A DNA stretch of 14,719 nt, taken from the NCBI RefSeq assembly GCF_000003605.2, contig NW_003105606.1, forward strand, positions 220,365 to 235,083, in the 5' to 3' direction. Below, one piece after another: positions 1-9,174 of the stretch (position 1 is the first letter of the stretch; each line of letters opens with the position of its first letter). The notes under the pieces were generated by a model. The model ran no database searches and was not told where the DNA came from. It saw only the letters and a program-made list of their open reading frames with translations. This DNA is from Saccoglossus kowalevskii (Eukaryota; Hemichordata; Enteropneusta; Harrimaniidae). Made by a program: the position numbers and the translations under genes.

Positions 1-461
1 TGTTTGACATGTCCAGCCGTCTAGGTGCTGTTTGACATGTCCAGCTGTCTAGGTGCTGTTTGACATGTCCAGTGGTCTAGGTGCTGTTTGACATGTCCAG
101 CTGTCTAGGTGCTGTTTGACATGTACAGCGGTCTAGGTGCTGTTTGACATGTCCAGTGGTCTAGGTGCTGTTTGACATGTCCAGCTGTCTAGATGCTGTT
201 TGACATGTACAGCTGTCTAGGTGCTGTTTGACATGTCCAGCTGTCTAGATGCTGTTTGACATGTCCAGCTGTCTAGGTGCTGTTTGACATGTCCAGCTGT
301 CTAGGTGCCGTTTGACATGTCCAGCTGTCTAGGTGCCGTTTGACATGTCCAGCTGTCTAGGTGCCGTTTGACATGTCCAGCTGTCTAGGTGCTGTTTGAC
401 ATATCCAGCTGTCAAGGTGCTGTTTGACATGTCCAGCTGTCTAGGTGCTGTTTGACATGTC
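1..461. repeat. 28-bp minisatellite, about 16.5 units
   Basis: Sixteen complete 28-bp units follow each other without indels from position 1, and a partial seventeenth starts at 449 and decays after GACATGT. The array is cut by the left window edge, so its true length is unknown. Each unit holds TTGACATGTCC, then usually CAGCTG, then TCTAGGTGC. CAGCTG is intact in 12 of 16 full units; it is CAGCCG in unit 1, CAGTGG in units 3 and 6, and CAGCGG in unit 5. Units 7 and 9 share a G-to-A change near the end (TAGATGC). Units 12 to 14 all begin with C instead of T, which suggests local copying of one unit. Unit 15 is the most diverged. Because 28 is not a multiple of 3, the reverse-strand frame crossing the array gives a 28-residue pseudo-repeat and is not evidence of a protein. 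Confidence 0.97.
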
Positions 462-1254
462 ACAGTTTTTAAAAAAAAATTTGATTGGTCGATGGTTTTA
501 GAAATTACAAGAGTTGTTGGCACGGCCATTTCCGAGCATGAGCTACACAGGATTAAAACGATCTTCAGATTATGATTAAAAGTCTTTGTTTGCAAACTGC
601 ACGCCACAAAGATCTACAACACTAATACATCAGTCTAGATGTAAGAATTTAACTTTTAAAAGGTACTGTACGAGGATAATGCAAGATTCATCGAGATTTG
701 AATTTTTAATAGAGTTAATCAGTCGCCAAAGGTTTGACGACAACCTCCATTCAAATCACGTGTTGTTAACACTCAGGGGTGTTTACGAGCATTCAACCTA
801 TCAAAGTTGATGTGTTTTTTCAGTGTGATTTCAGTTGTGTATAGAGGTATGGAAATAGGATGGAGTGGAGATTGTGGGGCATGGGTGTGTTTGTTGGATA
901 AACGATCCTACATGAAATACACAATTTGTCAATTTGATAACTGCCTTCACTACATAGTTTTATCAATATATGTACTTCAACAAGTTATGACAAACTATTT
1001 TCACCATAAGAACCTTTTTTATACATTTCTGAAATATTTTTGTATGAAAAGTAGTTTGGTTACCATATTTTTTTATCTTTACAGCCTAAAATAAAGCCAT
1101 ATGGTAAAAATCATGAGTTTTAATGGAGGCTAACTACATACAAAATATATTTGACTTTTGAAGTTTTTATAATAAGTGATGAATTTTGTCTTTTTTTTGC
1201 AGTTTTTTTATATTAATTTTGAACAGAGTGTACATACTTTTGACTGGGTATAGG
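462..1254. other. Gene-free A+T-rich stretch
   Basis: No recognisable gene or repeat. Two forward frames of 74 and 95 codons (586-810 and 807-1094) have no domain, no credible start context and a composition like translated A+T-rich DNA. A pyrimidine-rich run ending in TTTTTTTTGCAG (1191-1202) looks like a splice acceptor, but no open frame follows it. Confidence 0.6.
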
Positions 1255-1340
1255 TTTTGATCGGAATTTTTAAAAAAATCTAAAAAACATTTTTTAATTT
1301 GTTTTTGTGATGGTGAATTTGCAGCTCAAAGGGTAAATTA
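1255..1340 (+). repeat. Possible diverged copy of a dispersed repeat (GATCC/CAAAGGGT family)
   Basis: The block begins TTTTGATCGGAATTTTT and ends TTTGCAGCTCAAAGGGTAAA. This parallels the order seen at 12975-13075, where a GGACCAAAAT motif is followed about 75 to 100 bases later by GGCAGTCAAAGGGTT. The middle is only A+T-rich and does not align convincingly, so this is the weakest member of the proposed family. Confidence 0.25.
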
Positions 1341-2790
1341 GTGATAACGAATATAAATTGCATATTATAGTATAATATTTGCTACATAAACATTATCATT
1401 TTTTATAAATGCTATCTTCTTTCTGTGGTTGAAGACACGGATATTAAAACAGTCGTCACCTATGTATGCGGCAAATGGTCATAGCGCGCGTCATTGTTAC
1501 GAATAAGCATCTACCCATGAGCCTTTGGGTTTTAGGTGTGTGCTGTTATCGTCGTTTAGGTCTCAATTCTTGCACAGGTGTTGACCCCTGCGCTTTAAGG
1601 TATTCGGCTAAGAAAAACAATGTTTTATTTGCCAACCATAGATAAAAGAATAATATCCCTAAAACAGTGGGAGCTTAAGTCAGAACCCATCAGCTAATAC
1701 ACGTACCACTGAATAACAAGCCGTAATTTGTCATGACACATGAAATCAACATTCACACCATGGGATACCCAATTAGAAACCTGTAACTTGTACGCCCGGC
1801 ACTGTCAGACAAGAGACGCTTAATTTAAGAAAATTGCTGTTTTTTAATTGGATTGTCAGATGCATTCTATTTCACCAGTCTACAGTCCATGGAAGTGCAT
1901 ACTAAAAATGGAATAAAATCATCGTTATCGTCTACTGCATTCCTGTCTAGCGGAGTAGAAACAGATAAAAATACACAGTATTCGTGGTTTTTTTTCAACA
2001 TATGATAGAACATTACTGGCACTATATTTACTCACACGGTAATTGTGAATAGGTACTTTCTATGTGAAGTGCATCCCCAATAAAAGCACATGTAAATGAA
2101 CACTTCTGGAGCATTAAAATATGACTTTAATATTTTGACTCAATACACACCTCTGCTATTTACAAAGACCAAATATGGTATATATACTCAAAGTTAAATG
2201 TGCATTCCTGTCACACACAAAAATATGCACAGTAATGAGTTTTCGCTTGTTTTAGAGAAGTCTTTGAGCAAAGAAAAAATTGGCACGATGATGTAAATGT
2301 ATATTTATTTGGTGCAAGTGGTCACTGTAAAAAAAGAATTTAGATAATTTGTTGACTAAAATTAATAAGTGCATAATTATGCTTTACACAGAGTGAGACT
2401 AGATACCCTAGAATGTCAAAGGTCAGTTTGTCGGGCATAGCGATATAGACAAAGTCATGTACAGATTATGAATACCAACGATCGTTACCCTGTCAAGAAG
2501 AACAGCTGTTTTCATTTCTGTATAGACTATTATAATAACTCAAGTCTTGAATTCACAACCTCAGTCCTTATTAAAATGGATACTATAAGAGTTTGCTATA
2601 TAAATTGTAATACTACATGTACTAATATTGATTACAAACGAACATTACAACTAGAGATGACAAAACAGAGTTATCGAATATCAAGTCACCTACATATGTG
2701 AAAACAGCATTTTCCATCAAAATTTCATTCAAAACACACATGTATACACAAGACAGAATTTAATATGTTGAAAAAACCTTCCAACAAACA
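1341..2790. other. Gene-free stretch with no identified element
   Basis: A slightly less A+T-rich part lies at about 1430-1620 and includes GCGCGCGTCATTG, but I recognise no gene or repeat there. The rest is A+T-rich. The 77-codon forward frame at 2468-2701 has no recognisable features. A TACATGTA octamer lies at 2614-2621. Confidence 0.55.
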
Positions 2791-2796
2791 AGCTGC

Positions 2797-2838
2797 TCTC
2801 TGATTGGTCTGACTATTAGGGTTGGGTAGCCAATCAGG
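2797..2838. repeat. Short inverted repeat CTGATTGG / CCAATCAG
   Basis: CTGATTGG near 2800 is followed after about 24 bases by CCAATCAG near 2830, a perfect 8-bp inverted pair. CTGATTGGCT recurs near 8688 beside another GGGTTGG motif, so the pair may be a remnant of a dispersed element. CCAAT-box-like content is present but no promoter can be inferred. Confidence 0.45.
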
Positions 2839-2839
2839 A

Positions 2840-4214
2840 ACAATCTTGTATGTAGCTTTGCTTTTGACGTTAAAATTATGGTTCAACACTTTAGATCAAA
2901 TAAACACAATATTTCCACACAGGATAAAAATTTTGAAAAAAATAACATTATGATAATAAAAATTCACCTAACATTGGCAAACAGCTTGTCACTGTGACTT
3001 TTGTAAATCAAATCATTACAATTACCGTATAGTAAAAAAACATTTCATGAAAGTTACTGTTACTCCTTGAAATTAAAAGACGTTCCCTGACTTGTGACAT
3101 TTGCGAAAAATTTGATTCCAACAAAATAAAAGTGATTTTGCAGGAAATACACCTGATCTATATTTGACTGGGATATATTTTTTGATGAATACAGCATCCC
3201 TTGTGGTGCCGACGTGATGTCTGTTTGTGTGCGCAGCATATTTTCACAACTTATAGGTGATAAATACTGAGTTTTCTCTCCAGTGATGAAATCAACACCC
3301 CCACAAAATATTGATGTGGTCTCACTGTTGCAAGTTACAGATATAACATCAAAGACATCAATAATATAATAGAGGCTGAAATTTTTTATTCTAAATCTAA
3401 TTCACTTTTAATAATTAAAAAAAAAATTCCAACGTCAAATGACTATAAAACATATACTACAAATAAGAAATTGACAACATGACGAGATTGTCATGGCAAC
3501 CCACAACTTTGTGCCTTTCATCAGAGATACCTGGAGGCTATATTTACACAGCAATAACAAAATATATCTATATTGTGCATACTTCATTCCCAGCATTCAT
3601 ATTTTCACAAAACTAAATGATTATATATCAAAATTTAATAAGGAATGGTGTCTGTATTTTTATAGTATGTTGCATACACAACGCACAGATAAATATAGAA
3701 CATGAATAGACTGCATTGACCATCACATTATAAAAATACAATAATAACATTTTCTGGAAATAAAAATTATTCCCGGGAATGGATAACGTTTTCAAAACAA
3801 GGAGGCAGGGTATTGTGAATTAGAGTTGAAGCCACATTAATTACAATTTTTGTCGTGTTTTGGTAAGTTCACTCCAGACAATACTACTACAATGTACATG
3901 TACTGTTTTGAATTCCTACTCCCCGTGTAAATTAAAATATTATTTTAGCTTACACTGGGTTTCATAAAGGCGTGAATTTGTTTTATGGACATTTATAAAA
4001 CATTTATCTTAAAATTGGTTAAAATTCACACTGTATTAGTGATTCGTTTGCTGAGATAAATTTAAAAGAATGAGGGTCAAGCAGTACCATTATTGTTTGG
4101 CACAGAACATCAAGCTGTTTTCAATTGTCATTTGAAATTTATAAATATTTTACATAAAACTACACGTCTTCTCTCAAAAGAAAATCAGTATGGCTTTACA
4201 GTAATTTAGAAATT
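2840..4214. other. Gene-free A+T-rich stretch
   Basis: Nothing is recognisable apart from the X-box-like site at 3487-3500 and a TACATGTA octamer at 3895-3902. The 70-codon frame at 3493-3705 starts inside the X-box-like motif and shows no protein features. Confidence 0.55.
3487..3500 (-). promoter_or_regulatory. RFX X-box-like palindrome
   Basis: The forward strand reads ATTGTCATGGCAAC, so the reverse strand is GTTGCCATGACAAT. It differs at two positions from the ideal X-box GTTGCCATGGCAAC and fits the RYYNYY-N2-RRNRAC consensus known for RFX factors. It matches the site at 8500-8513 at 13 of 14 positions. There is no gene nearby in the window, so function is unproven. Confidence 0.35.
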
Positions 4215-4640
4215 ACCAAGATGGGCAAACTTTTGGGTCAAGAATAAGTACCAGGATGTGTGACCTTGAGGTCAAGAATACATACCAATATGAGTGAAAT
4301 TTGAAGACAAAGATACCAGGATGTGTGACCTCTTAGTCATGAATACAGAGATCATAGAACATACCAGGATGAGCAACCTTTGAGGTCATTACATACCAGG
4401 ATGGGTGACCTTTGAGGTAGTTACACATACCAGGATGGGTGACCTTTGAGGTCATTACACATGCCAGAAGGAGTGACCTTTGAGGTCATTACACATGCCA
4501 GGAGGAGTGACCTTTGAGGTCAGTATACATACATGTACCAGGAAGAGTGACCTTTGAGGTCATTACACATACCAGGATGAGCGACCTTTGAGGTCATTAC
4601 ACATACCAGGATGTGATGTTTTCACAGGATGACCTAACAT
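4215..4640 (+). repeat. About 34-bp tandem array with everted AGGTCA half-sites
   Basis: About twelve units, each beginning ACCAGGATG or a variant, start near 4215, 4250, 4284, 4315, 4363, 4395, 4429, 4463, 4497, 4537, 4571 and 4605. The first four and the last are degenerate in sequence or length (31 to 48 bp); those from 4395 to 4604 are 34 bp, except one of 40 bp. The core TGACCTTTGAGGTCA is perfect at 4440, 4474, 4508 and 4548, with one- or two-base variants in neighbouring units. The 40-bp unit at 4497 carries exactly six extra bases, which turn TA into TACATGTA. The homogeneous middle and decayed edges are typical of unequal exchange. Confidence 0.95.
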
Positions 4641-5617
4641 CTCTCTTGACTTTAACCATGATGCAATGGTATGTGTATCACTTTAACTATTAATTTGAAC
4701 ACATTGCCGACTGAAAACCTCGACACATAGTCAAAATGAATGGGAGAAAAACAGAATCAGCAGGCAATCTGTTGAAGATTAATTTATATTAACCAAATTG
4801 TTTCAATATGCAGCTACAGTAGACACTAATAAACTTTAATTACTTTTTGAGTAGATTAAATCCCAATAATAGCAGCCAATCTATTATTATAATCAGCTAA
4901 GATTGCAATACAAGCCAGCTATAATGTTTGAAGTATAACATTGCGAAAATAGATTCCACATGTCTGTCACCAGAATTAATAGAACATGGGTTAAATTTCG
5001 ACCCTGAAAACAAAATTTCTAGTCAACTTCTTATCTAAAATCAATGCGAGACTTTTACTTTAATTTATTTGAATTTTAATATTGTCATAAAAATGGTACT
5101 TTTATTTTTATATTTGAATATTTTTCTTGTTGAACTGTGCTGTGTTTATAAACTGCCGTTCGCGACGACCGAAAACCTGATTACAACGTGCTTGTTTCTG
5201 GGCGTTTATAGATGTACATGCAAATGTAACTGATTGCAATGAATATTGCTGTAGCAACACCTTTGTAATTTTCGAATTAGGAAACAGAAATTTGTGTGTT
5301 TAGCTCTTTATTGATGGAAATTACTATAAATTGTTTAATTATCAATTTCAGAAAACGGTTTTGATAGTTTGCTCACAGAAAATAAATTCCATAACTCTTG
5401 ACCAAAAAACCTTACATTTTCAAAACTTTACATTTTCCCAGACCCGATCAATGAAACAGAGATTATCGGGTTCATTTCCCTTCATGGAGGTTATCGGTTC
5501 GATTCACAGGTTAAACCATATACTCAGCAGTATAAATCGAAGTACAGTCAGCGCTGTTTCAGAAAACATGGTATTCAGTTTGAGAGATCTGGTTTGCATA
5601 TACCGGTACATGTTCTG
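4641..5617. other. Gene-free stretch
   Basis: No gene is identified. A small perfect hairpin ACCCGAT/ATCGGGT lies at 5442-5448 and 5465-5471. A GGTTCGATTCA string near 5496 resembles the internal B box of RNA polymerase III genes, but I find no matching A box upstream, so I do not call a tRNA or SINE. The 98-codon forward frame at 5331-5627 shows no domain. Confidence 0.5.
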
Positions 5618-6095
5618 CGACTCTTGAAATTTTTCTGTAAAGAATACTAATAAAAGCAGTTTACCGGTACATCAATTTATTTGCGAGTAACTGAGTTAAT
5701 GGGATTTGGTATTTTTTATAGGTAGCAATGTTGAACTGATTGATTGATATAACAACTTGTCATGTTATAAAATATCTGTCACCCGGCACATACGCCTTGC
5801 ATTACTCCTGAAGTAACTGCACGAGCTAATGAGATTTAGTATTTTTTATAGGTACATGTAGCAATGTTGAACTGATTGATTGATATAACAACTTCGCATC
5901 ATGTTAGAAAATACCTTTCACCCGGCGCATATGCTTTCGCCGACTCGCGAAATTAATAAATATTGAAGCAGTTTACTTAATTGTATTAGCGGTGCATAAC
6001 TCACGTGATGTGATTTGATGCTTTTTATGTGTATTGATAGTCAACTGATTGATATACACTGATAACAACTTGGCAGTTATAAAAAACCTGTCACT
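5618..6095 (+). repeat. Three diverged direct copies of a repeat, arranged x-A-B-x-C
   Basis: Copy A (about 5690-5799), copy B (about 5820-5938) and copy C (about 5993-6095) share a core running from GATTT-GTATTTTTTATA through TTGAACTGATTGATTGATAT and AACAACTT to CTGTCAC or CTTTCAC. A and B also share CCCGGCRCATA. A flanking module, CGACTC-GAAATT...AAGCAGTTTAC, precedes A (5618-5664) and C (5941-5976) but is absent between A and B. Copies A and B are almost identical in the core, and C is much more diverged. The class of element is not recognised. Copy B differs from A by a 6-bp gain that makes TACATGTA at 5853-5860. Confidence 0.88.
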
Positions 6096-6097
6096 AA

Positions 6098-6200
6098 CAG
6101 ATGACTTGGCCGAGTCGTTAAGCGTTCGTTCTTCTATTTATGTTGAACACAAGAATATACATCGTATGAACGCGACAATTATTGACAAGCTCGGTCGTTC
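6098..6200 (+). other. Imperfect inverted structure with a tRNA A-box-like start
   Basis: TTGGCCGAGTCGTTAAGCG near 6106 strongly recalls the 5' part of eukaryotic serine or leucine tRNAs (TGGCCGAGTGGTTAAGGCG). No B box or anticodon arm follows at the right distance, so this is not a tRNA gene. GGCCGAG (6108-6114) can pair with CTCGGTC (6190-6196) using one G-T pair, and GCGTTC (6122-6127) pairs with GAACGC (6168-6173), so nested stems span about 90 bases. It could be the head of a degenerate tRNA-derived SINE or part of the preceding repeat. Confidence 0.35.
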
Positions 6201-6218
6201 ATTTGTGGGAATAACCAA

Positions 6219-6252
6219 ATTAATTAATTATTCAATTAATTAATTATTCAAT
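6219..6252 (+). repeat. 16-bp tandem duplication, A+T only apart from one C per unit
   Basis: AATTAATTAATTATTC occurs twice in succession, followed by AATATATC. It is a simple local duplication between the inverted structure and plain A+T-rich DNA. Confidence 0.85.
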
Positions 6253-6850
6253 ATATCTTAATAATTTCTGCCAACAGACCTTAGGTGACCTTTTAACAAA
6301 TTGTGTGGTTTCTATAACTTAACGTACATGTTTTCCCCAATTTTTACTACCAAGCCTCAGCTTTTTTGTTCATTTTTAAAAACAAGCCAAATTTAAATAT
6401 GGTTTTTATAGATAATAAAAACTTTGAAAAAATGAGGGATACTGATAAGCAAAAATAAATTTAGGCATGATTTCTGACACTAATATTTGTAAAAAACAAA
6501 CTCAACTCAGTTTTTACCAAAAAAAAATTATATATTATATAGAACAATTATAACGTCCTATCTAAACGTACCTACCCTATTTCTGCAAAGCATGTTGGAG
6601 GAACCACAATAATTTTTTTATTTGGCCTTATTGATTTACATATACAATTGTAATAATGTTTGCCGTTATTGTGCACAATTATAAAAGTTTCAATACTTAA
6701 ATTATATGAGTGCGTATGTCCATTGCAAGATGCCAAACAGATGATAATGAAATCTTCAAGACATATACACATCTCAATTTTATTCAATGACATACATTTA
6801 TTGAAAATTATGTCTGAATTTCGATTAAGATTTGTAGCAGATGTCCATTT
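6253..6850. other. Gene-free A+T-rich stretch
   Basis: No gene or repeat is recognised. Overlapping frames on opposite strands near 6572-6878 (73 and 72 codons) contradict each other and carry no domain. Confidence 0.55.
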
Positions 6851-6945
6851 GATCCAAAAAAAAAAAAAAAAAAATTAATAAAAATACATAAAAACAGGCA
6901 AAATTTTACACCAAATTCTAGGCGGGAAAAATTTTGATGATCAGT
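6848..6945 (+). repeat. Dispersed-repeat copy (TTGATCCAAAA ... GGCGGGAAAAAT)
   Basis: CCATTTGATCCAAAA leads into an A19 run (6856-6874), then TTAATAAAAATACATAAAAACAGG and, about 70 bases on, AGGCGGGAAAAATTTTGATGATCAGTG. The first half parallels 9487-9540 (TCATTTGATCCAAAATTATCAAAAAATAC). The GGCGGGAAAAAT motif parallels 12975-13075 on the same strand and 9175-9255 on the opposite strand at similar spacing. The poly(A) run may simply have grown within the repeat. Confidence 0.45.
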
Positions 6946-7796
6946 GTTAAAATATTCATATGTAAAATTTCATGTAGATATCAACATTCCACTGAATAAG
7001 ATTTATGCGTATACAGAGACATAAATTTGTCAATTATATACAGTACATAATTTTCAGCGAAAACAAGAAAAAAAACTAGGAACAAAAAGTAAATTTAATA
7101 ATGATTCAAGTAAATTTATTTTATGTAAAAAAATACTTTAATATTGAATTAGAACTGCATGGTGATGTTTTTATTGAATTATATTATGGTTCTAATAATA
7201 ACGGAAAAGGTAAATTTATTTTCCTGTTTTGCGGAGGAGAGTTTGCGTTAATGCATTTTTTTTTAGAAAATCCTGATCATACATACTTTTATTGATCATT
7301 ATCATAGATTATCATTATTATAGAATGAAACAACATGGTGTATGATTGGAAATGAGATCTAAAAATAGATATGCAAATGAGCTCATAAAAAAAATCATCA
7401 CAATTTAAACATGGTCCAATTATGCAAAGACATATAGCGAATTAATTTGATGATTCTGATACAGGTGAGGGTATTGGTGTGTTCTTTTTGACATGTGAGT
7501 TACGTAAATTGCATCGAGAAATAGACATGATTGCATGAGACAAGAAATGTGTTAGTGCTTTCCAACTACAAGAGATCCCAATTGCATTTAATGAAGTAAC
7601 AATTGAATGTTATTATGTATCTGCTTTTACATTATCAAAGCCTTAATCATGTCATACCTGCAGAAACACGCTGGAAACGTGACACAGGATCAAATCGTAT
7701 AATCGATTGGAAATATTTAATTCTTTATTTTCAATGTTTCATCACTTTAAGAGTGCATAAGATATTTATTTTGCATAAATTACTTTGCATAATGAT
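6946..7796. other. Gene-free A+T-rich stretch
   Basis: No gene is recognised. ATATGCAAATGAG at about 7369-7381 is the exact reverse complement of the octamer-containing core of the tandem array that begins near 7797, so a solitary inverted copy of that core may lie here. The 121-codon frame at 7603-7968 runs into the tandem array and is not accepted as coding. Confidence 0.5.
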
Positions 7797-8060
7797 TTCT
7801 TATAATATTTATGATTCATACACGTCTTCCTCATTTGCATATATTTCTTACAAGATTTATGATTCGTTAAAATTCCTTGCTCATTTGCATATACGGTTTC
7901 TTACAAGATTTATAATTCATTCAAGTTTCTTGTTCATTTGCATATATGGTATCTTACAAGATTTATGATTTGTTCAAATTCCTTGCTCATTTGCAAATAT
8001 AGTATCTTACAAGATTTATATTTCATTCAAATGTATTGTTCATTTGCATATACCATAGAT
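7797..8060 (+). repeat. 53-bp tandem repeat carrying POU-type octamers, five units
   Basis: The repeated segment contains TTACAAGATTTATGATT, a TTCAAATTCCTTG-like stretch, then CTCATTTGCATATA. Octamers lie at 7833, 7883, 7936, 7989 and 8042. The spacing is 50, then 53, 53 and 53 bp. Four are ATTTGCAT and the one at 7989 is ATTTGCAA. Units differ by point changes of about 10 to 25 percent by eye. The period is not a multiple of three, so the two open frames crossing the array (7603-7968 and 7938-8150) are by-products of its lack of stop codons. Confidence 0.93.
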
Positions 8061-9174
8061 TTATTATTAGACAACATATTTTGTGGTTTGCTTACAAGAA
8101 CTAGAATAGGAATATTTTCAGAAATCTATAAGCCAGTCTCACACATGTGAAATATAGCCTTATTTTTCATGTGACTAAGTTTTCTCATCTCAAAATGTCA
8201 TATTTGTTACAAGTCCCCTGCGATATACAACCAGTTTAAAATAAAAATACGTCCTACGTGACTGCTTCTTTAATTGAAGCAAGATCAGTAGCATGTGAAA
8301 CTCTTTTTAATTATTTATAAACATTTACTCTCTTCATCTTCGCAAGAAGAATAAAATCACCTGAAATGAAACCAATCAATTAGACATTTTTATAATCTTT
8401 TACAGGTTTTAATTATTTTATAAACAAAAATATTTTTTTTTCATTTATTTATTATAAACCAATATGCAAAAGTTACAAAAATAGATTTTCTTATCCAATG
8501 TTGCCATGACAACTAACATTTCATTCAGGCAAGAGAAGCACTGTTCATTATTGGTAATTGTTTTTTGATGAACCTGAAAGTCCCAGAGCGAGACTAAACA
8601 GTTAATCATAGTCTGGGATCACTGAAACACTACATGGCTACAGAATAATAACTTACTACGTACTGTAAAAAGCTCCATCGAGTATTCACTGATTGGCTCC
8701 TGGGTTGGAGTAACCCTGGGTCACCTGACAATTTGTCAAGAAACTAAATAATTCCCTTTTAAAATGACACCTTTTAAAATATTAATATCACTGTTTTTGC
8801 CTTGATTCTAGGAAAAATTTTTATTATAATTCAAAATATTGCTCAGTGTCATAAGCTGAAATAAATGTTTTCATATTTGCATTATATTTTTAAAAATTTG
8901 TGCTTATTTTTCGATGAATTGCTGAACAAAAATAGCAATCATACATAATAATCGACAACTCGGTGTGAGCTTGACGACAGGAATACCTTACTGCTAATGA
9001 GAAAAACATGCATATATGTTTTGATTGGCAATCAGACCTTGCCTTTTGAAAATGGCCAGAGAGTGACAAATAGCTCTCCTAAAAGCACTGAAGCGAGTTT
9101 ATGAGAGTGATTTAATAATTTTGCTACATAGTATGCATGTGTAAACTGCACACTGTGGATACAATCAGGAAAAC
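8061..9174. other. Gene-free A+T-rich stretch
   Basis: Apart from the X-box-like site at 8500-8513 there is little structure. Small stems occur at about 8580-8620 (TCCCA...GACTA / TAGTC-TGGGA) and 8701-8716 (GGGTT / AACCC). CTGATTGGCT near 8688 repeats a motif seen near 2800-2835. No gene is recognised. Confidence 0.55.
8500..8513 (+). promoter_or_regulatory. RFX X-box-like palindrome, near perfect
   Basis: GTTGCCATGACAAC has a single mismatch to the symmetrical X-box GTTGCCATGGCAAC and fully fits RYYNYY-N2-RRNRAC. RFX factors that bind this motif control ciliary and other genes in animals. No gene start is visible in the window, so it might serve a distant promoter, be part of a repeat, or be chance. 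Confidence 0.42.

Noticed and set aside
1-461. CRISPR array
   Set aside because: Units are contiguous 28-bp tandem copies with no unique spacers.
329-607. Reverse-strand 92-codon frame with a repeated peptide
   Set aside because: The peptide repeat comes from reading the 28-bp minisatellite in rotating frames; the usual stop within the array is lost only because of a single-base variant in unit 15.
1188-1202. Splice-acceptor-like polypyrimidine tract followed by GCAG
   Set aside because: No open frame or branch-to-exon context follows; such tracts are common in T-rich DNA.
5150-5180. CGTTCGCGACGACCG as an inverted match to GGTCGTCGCGCAACG at about 12577
   Set aside because: The match is short and does not extend into the flanks; likely chance.
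5496-5511. B-box-like GGTTCGATTCA
   Set aside because: No A box at the required distance upstream and no tRNA cloverleaf can be formed.
6098-6196. Possible tRNA-Ser or tRNA-Leu gene
   Set aside because: Only the D-arm-like part matches; there is no anticodon arm, B box or acceptor stem.
7603-7968. Longest open frame, 121 codons forward, overlapping another of 70 codons to 8150
   Set aside because: It runs into the 53-bp tandem array, is rich in Ile, Phe, Leu, Tyr and Ser as expected from A+T-rich DNA, and repeats in shifted frames; no domain or credible start.
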